From positions 33,739-97,738 of the forward strand of contig JAIETR010000024.1 in assembly GCA_019745075.1 (NCBI GenBank): a DNA stretch of 64,000 nt. The letters are read 5' to 3'. Below the pieces are notes generated by a model. The model worked only from the letters and a program-made list of their open reading frames with translations. It did not search any database and was not told where the DNA came from. A program made the translations under genes and the position numbers. Shown in pieces: positions 28,999-38,900 of this stretch (position 1 is the stretch's first letter; each line of letters starts with the position of its first letter). The stretch comes from Qipengyuania sp. Its GTDB lineage: Bacteria > Pseudomonadota > Alphaproteobacteria > Sphingomonadales > Sphingomonadaceae.

Positions 28999-30650
28999 GC
29001 GGGGTCCCTTTCCTGTGCGGCGAGCGATTTGACGCGCTCGCGCAGCTCGGTTTTCAAGATCTTGCCCGCGGGCGTGCGCGGGAAATCGTCGACGATCACC
29101 AGACGCTCGGGCGTCTTCTGGCGCGCGATGCCGGCAGCGGCGAAGTGCGCTGCGATATCGTCGGTGGAAAGTGCGGCATCGGGCTTAAGCCGGACGAAAA
29201 CGCCGACCTTCTCGCCCATCCGCGCATCGGGCCAGGCGACGACCGCGGCCTCGGCCACCGCCGGGTGAAGCGTCAGCACGTCTTCGACTTCCTTCGACGA
29301 GATATTCTCGCCGCCGCGAATGATGATGTCCTTCTTGCGATCGACGATGCGCAGATAGCCGTCGGCGTCGAGTTGACCCATGTCGCCGGTGTGGAACCAG
29401 CCATCCTCGGCAAACCCGGCGGCATTATGCGATGGGTCGATATAGCCCTTGAAGAGCTCCGGCCCCATGCTGACGATCTCCCCGGGGAGATCCTCGCCGA
29501 CCGTCGCGCCTTCGTCGTCGACGAGCCGTATCTGCACACCGGCCAGGAGGCGGCCATCGGTGGTGGCGCGCTTCTGGAAGGGATCGGCGGGAGTCGCGCC
29601 CGAAATCGTCGGATGCTCGGTCGAGCCATAGGTGCGCGTGCCGGGCCATCGGTGCTGTTCGCAGCGCTCCATCAAGGTCGATGGCACGCTGGCGGCGCCT
29701 ACGGAGAGTTGCACCATGCCCGTGGGGAAGAGTTCGGCCGCCCGGTCGAGCAGGAACGAAACCATGAAGGGCACGCCGCCCGCCCGATCAGGGCGATGGC
29801 GCTTGATCAGCTCGACGGCGAGATCCTCGTCCCAGGCATCCATCATCAGGCATGCGTCCGCGGCCAAGAAGGGCCGCAATGCCGCGATCACGCCGGCGCT
29901 GTGCCCGGCCGGCAGCGGCAGCAATTTGGGACGCCCCTCGGGCGAAGGGACGGTCGGAAAGAGCGGGACTTCCGCGCCGAAGCTGTTGTGCGTGTGGACC
30001 ACGCCTTTGGGCGCCGAGGTCGTGCCTGAGGTGAACATGATCAGCCACGGATCGTCGGACGTCGCGGACAGGGCAGGGAGCTGAAGCGCGCCCCGGTCGA
30101 GATCGCGCCAGCGTGTGACTTGGCCCGGCATGGACTCGTCTCCGACGACGATCACCAGCTCGAGCGTGGGCACGTCGCCGAGCGCGCCGATGCGCGCGCC
30201 GTAATCGATCTTTTTCCAGCGATCGGGAACCACCACCGCCTTGGCGCCGACCGTGTTCATGATGAAAGCCATTTCGGCGGGTCCGTAGATGTGGACCATC
30301 GGCACGAAGATCAGCCCGAGGTGCAGCGCGGCGAGCAGCGTCAGCGTGCCTTCGCGCCAATTGGGCATCTGCGACACCAGCACGTCGCCTTCGCGGAGCC
30401 CGAGACGGTGGAATGCGGCGGCGATTTCATAGCTCTCGCGGAGCAGCTCGGCGGCGGTCGCCTGCGAAGGGCGTTCGCGCGATCCGAAGACGATGGGCAC
30501 GTCGGGGTGCGCGGCGACGCGCTCGGCGATCCGCTCGCCGGTAAGCTGGGCGCTGTGAAGGCCGGCCTGGCGCCAGGCCTCCAGATAGGGCGCGCGTTTG
30601 CGCCAGTGCGGTGCGCTGTCGAGAGCGGCCAGGGCTTGCTTGAAATTCAT
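28995..30650 (-). CDS. AMP-dependent acyl-CoA synthetase/ligase
   Basis: WLIMFTSGTTSAPKGVVHTHNS, GWFHTGDMGQLDADGYLRIVDRKKDIIIRGGENISSKEVEDVL. Confidence 0.93.
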   Translation of the reverse strand: MNFKQALAALDSAPHWRKRAPYLEAWRQAGLHSAQLTGERIAERVAAHPDVPIVFGSRERPSQATAAELLRESYEIAAAFHRLGLREGDVLVSQMPNWREGTLTLLAALHLGLIFVPMVHIYGPAEMAFIMNTVGAKAVVVPDRWKKIDYGARIGALGDVPTLELVIVVGDESMPGQVTRWRDLDRGALQLPALSATSDDPWLIMFTSGTTSAPKGVVHTHNSFGAEVPLFPTVPSPEGRPKLLPLPAGHSAGVIAALRPFLAADACLMMDAWDEDLAVELIKRHRPDRAGGVPFMVSFLLDRAAELFPTGMVQLSVGAASVPSTLMERCEQHRWPGTRTYGSTEHPTISGATPADPFQKRATTDGRLLAGVQIRLVDDEGATVGEDLPGEIVSMGPELFKGYIDPSHNAAGFAEDGWFHTGDMGQLDADGYLRIVDRKKDIIIRGGENISSKEVEDVLTLHPAVAEAAVVAWPDARMGEKVGVFVRLKPDAALSTDDIAAHFAAAGIARQKTPERLVIVDDFPRTPAGKILKTELRERVKSLAAQERDPA

Positions 30651-30728
30651 CTTCATCCTCTCCTGCAATGTGCAGGTCGTCTTAGGACCGGGCTTGTCGC
30701 ATGCCGGCTCTTGGTTGCAGTGGTGAAC

Positions 30729-32072
30729 TCAGCTCACGAGATCGGCCTTCAAGCTCTTGCGGGCAGCGAGGAAGCAGAAGGCTGCCGGTATCGCGATCAA
30801 CACCGAAAGCGTGAGCGCCCATTGGATGCCGCCCGCTTCGCCCAGCCCCTGATTGGCCAGCACGTCGCTCAGCAGGCCGACTGCGAGGGGACCGAACCCC
30901 AATCCCACCAGGCTGATCACGAACAGCAATACGGCAGTGGCCGTGGCGCGCATCGAGGGCTGAACCAGCCCCTGCACGATGGCATAAGCCGGGCCGTAAT
31001 ACATCGCGTTCAGCGTGCCGGGCACCAGCAGCAGCGCGAACGCCAGCGCCAGCGAATCGACCATGAAGGCGGCGACGTAGAACGGCGTGCCGATAAGCAC
31101 TGCGATCGCCGGGATCGTCATATGGGCGCGAATGTCGCGGCGGGCGAAGTGATCGGCGAACTTGCCGCCCAGGATCGAGCCGACCACGCCCGACAGGCCG
31201 AGGACCAGCCCCAGCACGACGCCGAGGAAGCCGACCGGCTTGAGTCCGAAGCTGCTCGCCATTGCGTCGAGCTCGACGGCGTGGTTCCGGAAGAAGAAGG
31301 AACCGAGAAAGGCGTGCACGCTATACTGGATGAAGGCCTTCATCGTCACCGCGGCGACGACGAACCGATAGGTGCGCTTGGCCATCAGGACCTTCAGCGT
31401 CGATGCGAAGGTTTCCTTGCTTTCGCCTGGCGCCGGCGCAGGCCGTGGGGGCAACTTGGTGCGCGGCTCGAACAGGGTGAAGGCGACGAAGAGCGCGACG
31501 AGCAGCCCCGGCGCGCCGGCGACGAAGAATGCGGCCCGCCAACCCCAATGGCTCGCGACAAGGCCACCGATCACCATGCCGAGCAAGGCGCCGGCGGGCG
31601 CGCCCGCCATGTAGATGGCAACCGCCGACGATCGCCGCTCGCGCGGGACGTAATCGGCGATCAGCGACAGGGCAGGCGGGGTGCAACCTGCCTCGCCGGT
31701 GCCCACGCCGACCCGCGCCAGCGCGAGATGCGTGAAGCTCTTCGCAACGCCGCAAAGGACGGTGAAAAGGCTCCAGACGGTGATCGCCGTCGCGATGATA
31801 TAGGGCCGGTGGCCGCGTTCGGAGAGGCGCGCCACGGGGATGCCCACCAGCGTGTAGAATAATGCGAATGCCAGCCCGCTGACCGCGCCGACTTGCCAGT
31901 CCGCCAGTCCCAGGTCGCGCTTGATCGGCTCGGCGAGGATCGACAGCACCTGACGGTCGAGGAAGCTCAGCATGTACACGACCATAAGCAGGCCGATGGC
32001 GTATCTCGAATAAGCCGGGCTCGGCAGCGTCGGATCGGACGGCACGGAATTGTCGTCGACGCGATCGGACAT
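30729..32072 (-). CDS. MFS transporter
   Basis: AIGLLMVVYMLSFLDRQVLSILAEPIKRDLGLADWQVGAVSGLAFALFYTLVGIPVARLSERGHR. Confidence 0.92.
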   Translation of the reverse strand: MSDRVDDNSVPSDPTLPSPAYSRYAIGLLMVVYMLSFLDRQVLSILAEPIKRDLGLADWQVGAVSGLAFALFYTLVGIPVARLSERGHRPYIIATAITVWSLFTVLCGVAKSFTHLALARVGVGTGEAGCTPPALSLIADYVPRERRSSAVAIYMAGAPAGALLGMVIGGLVASHWGWRAAFFVAGAPGLLVALFVAFTLFEPRTKLPPRPAPAPGESKETFASTLKVLMAKRTYRFVVAAVTMKAFIQYSVHAFLGSFFFRNHAVELDAMASSFGLKPVGFLGVVLGLVLGLSGVVGSILGGKFADHFARRDIRAHMTIPAIAVLIGTPFYVAAFMVDSLALAFALLLVPGTLNAMYYGPAYAIVQGLVQPSMRATATAVLLFVISLVGLGFGPLAVGLLSDVLANQGLGEAGGIQWALTLSVLIAIPAAFCFLAARKSLKADLVS

Positions 32073-32189
32073 TATCCGCGTTCCTTTGAGCTTACCTGAG
32101 CAGACGCTATCTCGCCCGGCGGTCCACGGCGCAACAGTCCCTTCGCAGGGTCTTTGAAATCGTGGCGCCTGCCGACAGGGTCTGAACCC

Positions 32190-33083
32190 ATGAAAATCCT
32201 TGTGATCGGCGCGACCGGCTATGTCGGGTCGCATATCGCACAGCGGATGGCGCGCGCCGGACACGAGGTGTCGGGAATCGCGCGTTCCGCCAGCGGCGCG
32301 GCGCGCGTCACGGGGCTGGGTGCACATCCGGTTATCGGCGACCTGACGGACCTTGCTACGCTCGATCAGGCAATCAGCGACTCCGAGGCAGTGGTTTATG
32401 CGGCGCAGCTGCTTCTCGAGCCCGAGCACGACACGCTCGCCGCGCTGGTCGAGCGGCTGGCGGGCAGCGGCAAGAGCCTGGTCTTCACTTCGGGCACCGG
32501 CGTGGTCAGCCAGAAGACCGACGGGGACTGGTCCGAAGCCAGCTTCGCCGAGGACGATGATTTCGTGCCGTCGAAATGGCTTGCCCGGCGGGTCGAGACA
32601 GAGACCCTCGTGCGCAGCGCCGTGGATCGCGGCGTGCGCGCCATGGTCGTGCGGCCGCCGATGATCTGGGGCAATGGCGGTTGCGGCCTTATCGAGGCGT
32701 TCTACGCTTCGGCTGCGCGAACCGGCGAGGTTTGCTATCTGGGCCGCGGGCTGAACCTCTATTCGAACGTCCATGTCGAGGACCTCGCGGAAGTCTATGC
32801 GCTGGCCATCGAGCGCGGCACGCCCGGCGCGCTCTACCATTGCGTCGCCGGGGAGGTGGCACACCGCACGCTGGCCGAGCGGGTTGCGCAGCGGCTGGGC
32901 TGCCCCGCGCGCAGCGTCGGTTTCGAAGAAGCCGCCGAGATTTGGGGCAAGTTCCTCGCGCTCATCATCATGAGCACGTGCAGCCGCACCCGCTCGCCGC
33001 GCGCGCGCAGCGAACTGGGCTGGACGCCGCGCCATCTCGACATGCTGTCCGACGTGGCACATCCCGCTTACCGCGCCGCCTGA
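32190..33083 (+). CDS. NAD-dependent epimerase/dehydratase (extended SDR)
   Basis: MKILVIGATGYVGSHIAQRMARAGHEVSGIARS. Confidence 0.88.
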   Translation: MKILVIGATGYVGSHIAQRMARAGHEVSGIARSASGAARVTGLGAHPVIGDLTDLATLDQAISDSEAVVYAAQLLLEPEHDTLAALVERLAGSGKSLVFTSGTGVVSQKTDGDWSEASFAEDDDFVPSKWLARRVETETLVRSAVDRGVRAMVVRPPMIWGNGGCGLIEAFYASAARTGEVCYLGRGLNLYSNVHVEDLAEVYALAIERGTPGALYHCVAGEVAHRTLAERVAQRLGCPARSVGFEEAAEIWGKFLALIIMSTCSRTRSPRARSELGWTPRHLDMLSDVAHPAYRAA

Positions 33084-33117
33084 CGGCCGCGGGGGCGATT
33101 TTAAACCGGAGATCGAA

Positions 33118-34062
33118 ATGCGCGCCGCAGTCGTGGATGCCCTGAATACCGTGCCCTATCTGACCGAAGTGCCGGAGCCGTCCGAAGTGCCGGGCGCGTT
33201 GCCGATCCGCGTCGAATGGGCCGGTCTCCAGCCTACCGACGTCTTGCGCGTCCGCGGGACCTATAAGAGCCCGGTATTTCCCTACATCGTCGGCGGCGAA
33301 GGCATCGGCCGCCTTTCCGACGGCACGCGCGTCTATTTTGGCCACTCCGTTCCGCAACAGGGCGCGATGTCCGAGATCACGATGGTGCCCGAAGCCGAAA
33401 TCTGGCCGATCCCCGAAGATGCGGATGCGCAGCAGGTCATCGCGCTCGCTTTGGCCGGAATCGGCGCAATCGTCCCGCTCGAGGAAGCGCGGATCCAGCG
33501 CGGCGAACGCGTCCTCATCCTGGGCGTGACGGGGCCGGTGGGCCAGATCGGCGCGCTGGTCGCGCGCCAGCTCGGCGCGGGAACGATCATCGGGGCGGCG
33601 CGCTCGCTCGACGCGCTGCAGCGGCTAAAGGATCGCGGCATCGTGGATGCGATCGTGCAGCTGGGGCAGGGCGATGACGATGGTGCCTTGGCCGCGGAAA
33701 AGGGCGAGCGCGGCTATGATGTGGTGCTCGATCCGCTGTTCGGCGCGCCGGCCGAAGCGGCGATGCGATCGGTCGCCGAGGGCGGGCGGTTGATGAGCAT
33801 TGGTACGCGGGCCGGGCGCACGATGACTCTCACGCTCACCGAGCTGCGGCGGCGGCACCATCATGGCGTCGATACCGGCGAACTCATCCGATCCGCCGCG
33901 GAGCGTCAGGCCGCGTTCGAGCGCTTGCTTGCCTATGCCAGGGCCGGCGACTGGTCGATCGACACCGTCACGTACGCGTTGGAGGACGTCAAGGAGGCAT
34001 GGGCTGCGCAGAACGGCAGCCCGCACGCGAAGATAGTCATCAAGGTCGCCCATGACGCTTGA
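33118..34062 (+). CDS. MDR-family zinc-type alcohol dehydrogenase/quinone oxidoreductase
   Basis: GERVLILGVTGPVGQIGALVARQLGAGTIIGAARS nucleotide-binding motif; MDR N-terminus. Confidence 0.82.
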   Translation: MRAAVVDALNTVPYLTEVPEPSEVPGALPIRVEWAGLQPTDVLRVRGTYKSPVFPYIVGGEGIGRLSDGTRVYFGHSVPQQGAMSEITMVPEAEIWPIPEDADAQQVIALALAGIGAIVPLEEARIQRGERVLILGVTGPVGQIGALVARQLGAGTIIGAARSLDALQRLKDRGIVDAIVQLGQGDDDGALAAEKGERGYDVVLDPLFGAPAEAAMRSVAEGGRLMSIGTRAGRTMTLTLTELRRRHHHGVDTGELIRSAAERQAAFERLLAYARAGDWSIDTVTYALEDVKEAWAAQNGSPHAKIVIKVAHDA

Positions 34063-35164
34063 CCGCGAACAGCGCCTGACCGCTTGGCTCCGCACCCAGC
34101 CTGGGTTCGGCGAGCGCTGCGAGATCACCTCGTTGCAGCCACTTGCGGGTGGCCAGTCGAGCGAGCTCCTGAGCCTCGCCTGCCGCCGCGCGCCCGAGCT
34201 TCCCGAGGAACGATTCGTCGTCCGCTTCGAACAGCGCGGGAACCAGCTTTTCCTGACGCCCGACATCGTGCGCGAATATCGGATGATCGATGGGGTCGCG
34301 CGGAACAGCGCGGTGCCGGTTGCGCCAATGATGGGCGTCGAGGAAACCGGGGAGGTGCTCGGCGCGCCGTTTCTCGTGATGCGCCATATCCAGGGCCGCG
34401 CGCCGCTTGGCCGCCCCTCGATGCACGTTCAGGGCCTGCTGACCGAGCTCGACGCCCCGCAGCGGACCACGCTGGCCTTTAACGGTCTCGAAGCGGTCGC
34501 CGGGATCCACGCGATCGACTGGCGGCGCTCACACCCTTTCCTGGCCGCGCCGACGGAGGATGGGCGCGGCATCGACCGGCATCTGCGGCAGCTTTCCGTC
34601 TGGTATCGCTGGGCAACCGCCGGACGGGCCTATCCCATCACGGACCAGGCGCTCGACTATCTGCAACGTCATCGCGCGAGCCTGCATGACGAAGAAGACC
34701 GACTGCTCTGGGGAGACGCGCGTCCGGGCAATATCCTGTTCGAGCCAGACCAGTCGATCGCGGCGGTGCTCGACTGGGAGGGCGCCCTTGTCGGGCCCCG
34801 AAGCCTCGACATCGGCTATTGGATCATGATGGACCGCTTCCATGCCGAGATGATCGGGATCGAACGATTGCCGGGCTGGCCGAGCGAGGCCGAGGTCGTT
34901 CGCCACTATTCTGATGTCGCACAGGCGGAGGTGCATGATCTGGATTATTTCATCCTCCTCGGTGCGTTCTTCATCGCCACCACGCTGATCCGGGCGACGG
35001 ATATCGGGATCGAGGCTGGCCGCCTTCCGGCAGATACGCAGATGGCGCACGCGAATACCGCTACGCAGATCGTTGCCGAGGGGCTCGGCGTGCCGGTGCC
35101 GCCACTATCTCCGGAATTCAGCGCCCATCGCGGGCTGGCATCGGTGCAGGGCGCACGCGGCTAG
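34052..35164 (+). CDS. Phosphotransferase (APH-like, ACAD10 N-terminal type)
   Basis: LLWGDARPGNILFEPDQSIAAVLDWEGALVGPRSLDIGYWI kinase-like catalytic loop. Confidence 0.85.
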   Translation: MTLDREQRLTAWLRTQPGFGERCEITSLQPLAGGQSSELLSLACRRAPELPEERFVVRFEQRGNQLFLTPDIVREYRMIDGVARNSAVPVAPMMGVEETGEVLGAPFLVMRHIQGRAPLGRPSMHVQGLLTELDAPQRTTLAFNGLEAVAGIHAIDWRRSHPFLAAPTEDGRGIDRHLRQLSVWYRWATAGRAYPITDQALDYLQRHRASLHDEEDRLLWGDARPGNILFEPDQSIAAVLDWEGALVGPRSLDIGYWIMMDRFHAEMIGIERLPGWPSEAEVVRHYSDVAQAEVHDLDYFILLGAFFIATTLIRATDIGIEAGRLPADTQMAHANTATQIVAEGLGVPVPPLSPEFSAHRGLASVQGARG

Positions 35165-35538
35165 GGATATTGGGCGACCTCGACGAGATTGCCGTCCGGG
35201 TCGCGAAAATAGACCGACATCATCGGCCCCATGGCGCCGGTCCGCGCGATCGGGCCCTTTTCGATTTGGACGCCGCAGCGCTCGAGATGCGCGGCGAATT
35301 CGTCGATCGGCGCGGATGTGACCAAGCAAAAATCCGCGGCGCCGGGCGTCGGATGGCGTGCTTTCGGATCGAACGTCCGGTCCGCCTGATGGACGTTGAT
35401 TTTCTGCTGACCGAACGCCAGCGAGGTCGGCTTGCCCTCGGGTGAGTGCCGCGTGAAGCCCAACACCCGACAGTAGAATTCACAGGTGGCGTCGATCGAC
35501 GCCACGGTCAGAACGAAATGATCTATGCGATCAATCAT
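35161..35538 (-). CDS. VOC/glyoxalase-family protein
   Basis: MIDRIDHFVLTVASIDATCEFYCRVLGF ... VYFRDPDGNLVEVAQYP. Confidence 0.88.
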   Translation of the reverse strand: MIDRIDHFVLTVASIDATCEFYCRVLGFTRHSPEGKPTSLAFGQQKINVHQADRTFDPKARHPTPGAADFCLVTSAPIDEFAAHLERCGVQIEKGPIARTGAMGPMMSVYFRDPDGNLVEVAQYP

Positions 35539-35933
35539 TCCGCCGATCGAACCAGGCGAAACGCGGCGATCATGCGGTCCTCGACCGGCAGCAATTCGAC
35601 TAGGACCCGCGCGCCTATGGCCGGAGATTCCTCGCCGAACAGCGGCGCGAACAGCCGCGGTCCTTCGTCCAGTTCGACGATGCCTCCGCAGACCGGCAGC
35701 CGGTCGGCAAAAGCCGGATGATGCGCGGTGTGGAGCTTGGTGAAGCTGTAGATCACACCCCCACCGCTCGCCGGTTCGCCGGTGAAATCGCCGCCACCGC
35801 AAACGTCGCATGCCAGGACCGACAGATGGGCCGTATCGCAGGTGCCGCAGCGAAGCACTTCCAGCCTGCCCTGATCGAGCGCCGCGAAAAAGTACGCGGA
35901 CGCCAGGTCCGGCTCCGGCATCGGGATCGTCAT
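35535..35933 (-). CDS. Zn-ribbon/OB-fold DUF35 protein
   Basis: LEVLRCGTCDTAHLSVLACDVCGGGDFTGEPASGGGVIYSFTKLHTAHHPAF; ATGA overlaps on both sides. Confidence 0.85.
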   Translation of the reverse strand: MTIPMPEPDLASAYFFAALDQGRLEVLRCGTCDTAHLSVLACDVCGGGDFTGEPASGGGVIYSFTKLHTAHHPAFADRLPVCGGIVELDEGPRLFAPLFGEESPAIGARVLVELLPVEDRMIAAFRLVRSAE

Positions 35934-37111
35934 GTCCACTGCTCCGAAGCGCCGAGGATTATGCCGGCATGATAGTCCAACCGGCCACCGTCGTTGGTGA
36001 CCAGGATCGTGCCCGCGCGTTCGCATTGGCGTTCGCCGGCAGCGCCGCGCGCCTGAAGGACAGCCTCTACGACCGGAGTCATGCCCTGGAGATAATAGCC
36101 GGAGAGGTGGCCCCCTCCGGTATTGATCGGCATCCCGCCGCCTCCGGGGCCTGCAGCGCCCTCTGCGTACGCGGCTCGAGCCTCGCCGGGGCCGTAGAAG
36201 CCGTAAGCCTCGAGAGAGACTAGCGGCATGATGCTGAACGCATCATAGAATTGGCAGATGTCGATTTCCGCAGGGGACAGGCCTGTCGCTTCGAACAGCG
36301 TGCGCGCGGCGATGGCCCCGCCATGCGTGAGGGAACGGTCGAAACCATGGCGGTCGGGCGTGCCAGGATGTCCCTCGGCGCTGGCCAGGATGTGCACCGC
36401 GGGCTGCGCGCCGTCCGCCGCGCGGTCGCGCCGGCTGACGATCACCGCGACCGCGCCGTTGACGGGGGCCGCGCAGTCGAAGAGACGCAGGGGCTCGGCG
36501 ATGTAGCGCGCTGCGAAATAGTCTTCTCGGGTTAGAGGCTTGCGAAACGTCGCCTCGGGATTGAGCGCAGCCCAGGCCCGCGTCGTGATCGCCACATCGG
36601 ATAGCACCTGCTCGTCCAGGCCGTGCAGCGCGAAGTAACGCTGGGCGCTGAGGGCATAGACCGATGCGCCCCCAAACAGGCCGGCGCTGTACCGCAGCCC
36701 CTCCATGCCGACGCCAGTCTTGAGCCGCCCGAAGGCCGCGCCCATTCGCGTGCCGGGTGTCACGGGGGTATCCGCAAACACGCATGCGACCACATCCGCC
36801 ATGCCGGCAGACACGGTCAGCGCTGCGGTCTGGATCGCGGCAAGCGCGCTGGCGCCCTCGCATAGCGCGATGCGGTTGAGCTTGAGGTCGCGCAGGCCGA
36901 GCGCACGTTGAAGGTCGAGCCCAAGCACCGCGTCGCTCGCGCCGCTCGTGCGGCATATCACCAGCCCGTCGATGGCGGCGGTCGTCAGTCCGGCATCCGC
37001 CGCCGCGGCGATCACGGCCTGGCGCGCCAATTCCGCCGCGGTTCGGCTATCCTCCCGGTTCAGGCCAGCGCGGCCCAAACCGATGATCGATGCGTTGGGC
37101 CCGCCGCGCAC
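35930..37111 (-). CDS. Thiolase-fold protein, Ltp2-like retro-aldolase candidate
   Basis: MRGGPNASIIGLGRAGLNREDSRTAAELARQAVIAAAADAGL, IDICQFYDAFSIMPLVSLEAYGFYGPGEA, NTGGGHLSGYYLQGM. Confidence 0.82.
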   Translation of the reverse strand: MRGGPNASIIGLGRAGLNREDSRTAAELARQAVIAAAADAGLTTAAIDGLVICRTSGASDAVLGLDLQRALGLRDLKLNRIALCEGASALAAIQTAALTVSAGMADVVACVFADTPVTPGTRMGAAFGRLKTGVGMEGLRYSAGLFGGASVYALSAQRYFALHGLDEQVLSDVAITTRAWAALNPEATFRKPLTREDYFAARYIAEPLRLFDCAAPVNGAVAVIVSRRDRAADGAQPAVHILASAEGHPGTPDRHGFDRSLTHGGAIAARTLFEATGLSPAEIDICQFYDAFSIMPLVSLEAYGFYGPGEARAAYAEGAAGPGGGGMPINTGGGHLSGYYLQGMTPVVEAVLQARGAAGERQCERAGTILVTNDGGRLDYHAGIILGASEQWT

Positions 37112-37113
37112 GG

Positions 37114-37608
37114 TCAGACGAGAAACGCCAGATTGTCGATCGCTTCAGCGCAATTGACCAGAACGACCGTCTTGCGCTTGATCCGGAAGCCATCCTCGGC
37201 CGGCACAAGCACATGCGTCGTGCGTCCAGCCCAGGTGGTCAGATTGGCGCGTCGCGATTCGATCAGGATGAAGTTCGACTGCACTTCGACATCGGCTCCG
37301 TTCTCGCTGATCTCGATATTGGAGATCAGGCGGCGCAGACCGGACTGGGGCGCCTGCGAATGGCGGACCCCGGTGTTCAACTGCCGGATGCGGCTCGCGA
37401 GCCGCGCGCGGTTGTCGTAGATGTACGAGACCTCGCGGGCGGGGTCTGCGTCCTGGCGTCGGGGGACCCAATAGAGAGTGTCTTCACTGGCCCAAAGTGC
37501 TTCCCACTCGTCATAGCGGTGCTCGTCCTGCAGCCGTGCCTCGAGATAGAGGAACTGTTCGACGGCGGCGGCGCTTAGCGTGGTTCGTTCGAGAGTCGCG
37601 GTCGTCAC
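37114..37608 (-). CDS. Aromatic-ring-hydroxylating dioxygenase beta subunit
   Basis: VEQFLYLEARLQDEHRYDEWEALWASEDTLYWVPRRQDADPAREVSYIYDNRARLASRIRQLNTGVRHSQAPQSGLRRLISN. Confidence 0.92.
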   Translation of the reverse strand: MTTATLERTTLSAAAVEQFLYLEARLQDEHRYDEWEALWASEDTLYWVPRRQDADPAREVSYIYDNRARLASRIRQLNTGVRHSQAPQSGLRRLISNIEISENGADVEVQSNFILIESRRANLTTWAGRTTHVLVPAEDGFRIKRKTVVLVNCAEAIDNLAFLV

Positions 37609-38900
37609 TGGCTGACCTCCTGCGATGCGGCCATCACTTCACGATAATGGCTCCAGAAACCGCGCTGGCTGGTCTCGTCCATCAGTCCGGCGAGCTTAAC
37701 GCCGTTGGCGAGCACTTCTTCCTTGCCCATGCCACGCGACAGGAGGATCCATTCGGGCTCGAGGTTGGCTACGCCCATCTGCGTCAGTTCCCCGATCTCG
37801 GCATCGTCGGCGATCAGCATTCCGGCAGGTCCCATCGCGCCTTCGCAGCGGCGCAGCGTTCGTGCATTGAGATCGTCGGCGCCCTCGAGGAAGACCGGGA
37901 TGGTGTATTGGATCGAATGCTGCGGGCTCACCGGTTCGATCACCATGATGTTCATCTCGGCGAGCGAAAGGTTGGGAAAGAGCATCGAATGTGGCGGTCC
38001 TTCGATCAGCCTGCGACGCGCATCCTCGGGACCATAAGCGTCGTTCATCGCCTTGACGTAGACCGGCAACCGCTCGGGATCGATGCCGCCGGTCCAGCGA
38101 AACAGCCGATCCCCCGCGGCGCGATAGTCGCTCGCATGGTCGATGTCCGAGTGGCCCATGCCGAAATCGCGCACGCGGGTCGGCGAGGTCGGCTTGCGGT
38201 CGCGCACGGTAGCGAAGGTGCGGTTCGCGGCGATCAGGGAACCATGCACCATCGGCGCGTGGTAGCCATCGACCTGGTTCTCGACGATCATCTTCCAGTT
38301 GGAGCGCATCTTGTGCTTCATCCAGCCGGCGGAGAGCTGGATGCGGCCGGTGGGCGAAAGCCCGAGCAGGGCGTCGATCAGCTCGGTCGCATGGCCGAGA
38401 TGCTCGCGCAGCGTCAGTTCGTTGGGGATCAGGTTGACGAAGATGAACCCGCCATAGGTATCCATCCGTGCGACCGGCGTGAGGCCGGCATCCGCCTTGG
38501 AGAAGTCTGCCGGATAGGCGGCTTCGTCAGGCAGTCCGATCAGGCGGCCGTCGAGCGCGAAGGTCCACGCGTGGTAGGGGCAGGTGATCCGCGAGCGATG
38601 CCCTGAAGAGGTCTGGCACAAGGTTGCGCCCCGATGCGGGCAGCGATTGTAGAAGACGTGGACCTCGCCGTCCTTGCTGCGAATCGCGATGAGCGATTGC
38701 GTGCCTACGCGGCGGACGACGAAGTCGCCTGCGTTCGGGATTTCGCTGTCGTGCGCGACGAAGCTCCAGCCCCGATGGAAGATCTGCTCCATCTCGTCGG
38801 CGAAGATCTGCGGGCTGGTGTAGAGCGAGCCGTGGAGCCTGCCGTCCTGAACCAGGTGACGGTAGTCGATCATCGGCTGGATCTCGAGTGCGGTTGCCAT
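37605..38900 (-). CDS. Aromatic-ring-hydroxylating dioxygenase alpha subunit (Rieske)
   Basis: CPHRGATLCQTSSGHRSRITCPYHAWTF Rieske motif; MIVENQVDGYHAPMVHGSL iron-site region; ATGA overlap with the beta subunit. Confidence 0.93.
   Translation of the reverse strand: MATALEIQPMIDYRHLVQDGRLHGSLYTSPQIFADEMEQIFHRGWSFVAHDSEIPNAGDFVVRRVGTQSLIAIRSKDGEVHVFYNRCPHRGATLCQTSSGHRSRITCPYHAWTFALDGRLIGLPDEAAYPADFSKADAGLTPVARMDTYGGFIFVNLIPNELTLREHLGHATELIDALLGLSPTGRIQLSAGWMKHKMRSNWKMIVENQVDGYHAPMVHGSLIAANRTFATVRDRKPTSPTRVRDFGMGHSDIDHASDYRAAGDRLFRWTGGIDPERLPVYVKAMNDAYGPEDARRRLIEGPPHSMLFPNLSLAEMNIMVIEPVSPQHSIQYTIPVFLEGADDLNARTLRRCEGAMGPAGMLIADDAEIGELTQMGVANLEPEWILLSRGMGKEEVLANGVKLAGLMDETSQRGFWSHYREVMAASQEVSQ

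Noticed and set aside
30120-31862. 580-aa plus-strand ORF antisense to the ligase and MFS genes
   Set aside because: Runs across two real genes and their intergenic gap on the other strand; composition typical of a shadow ORF.
32146-32183. Direct repeat CAGGGTCT before the epimerase gene
   Set aside because: Only 8 bp identical, spaced ~30 bp; not distinguishable from chance.
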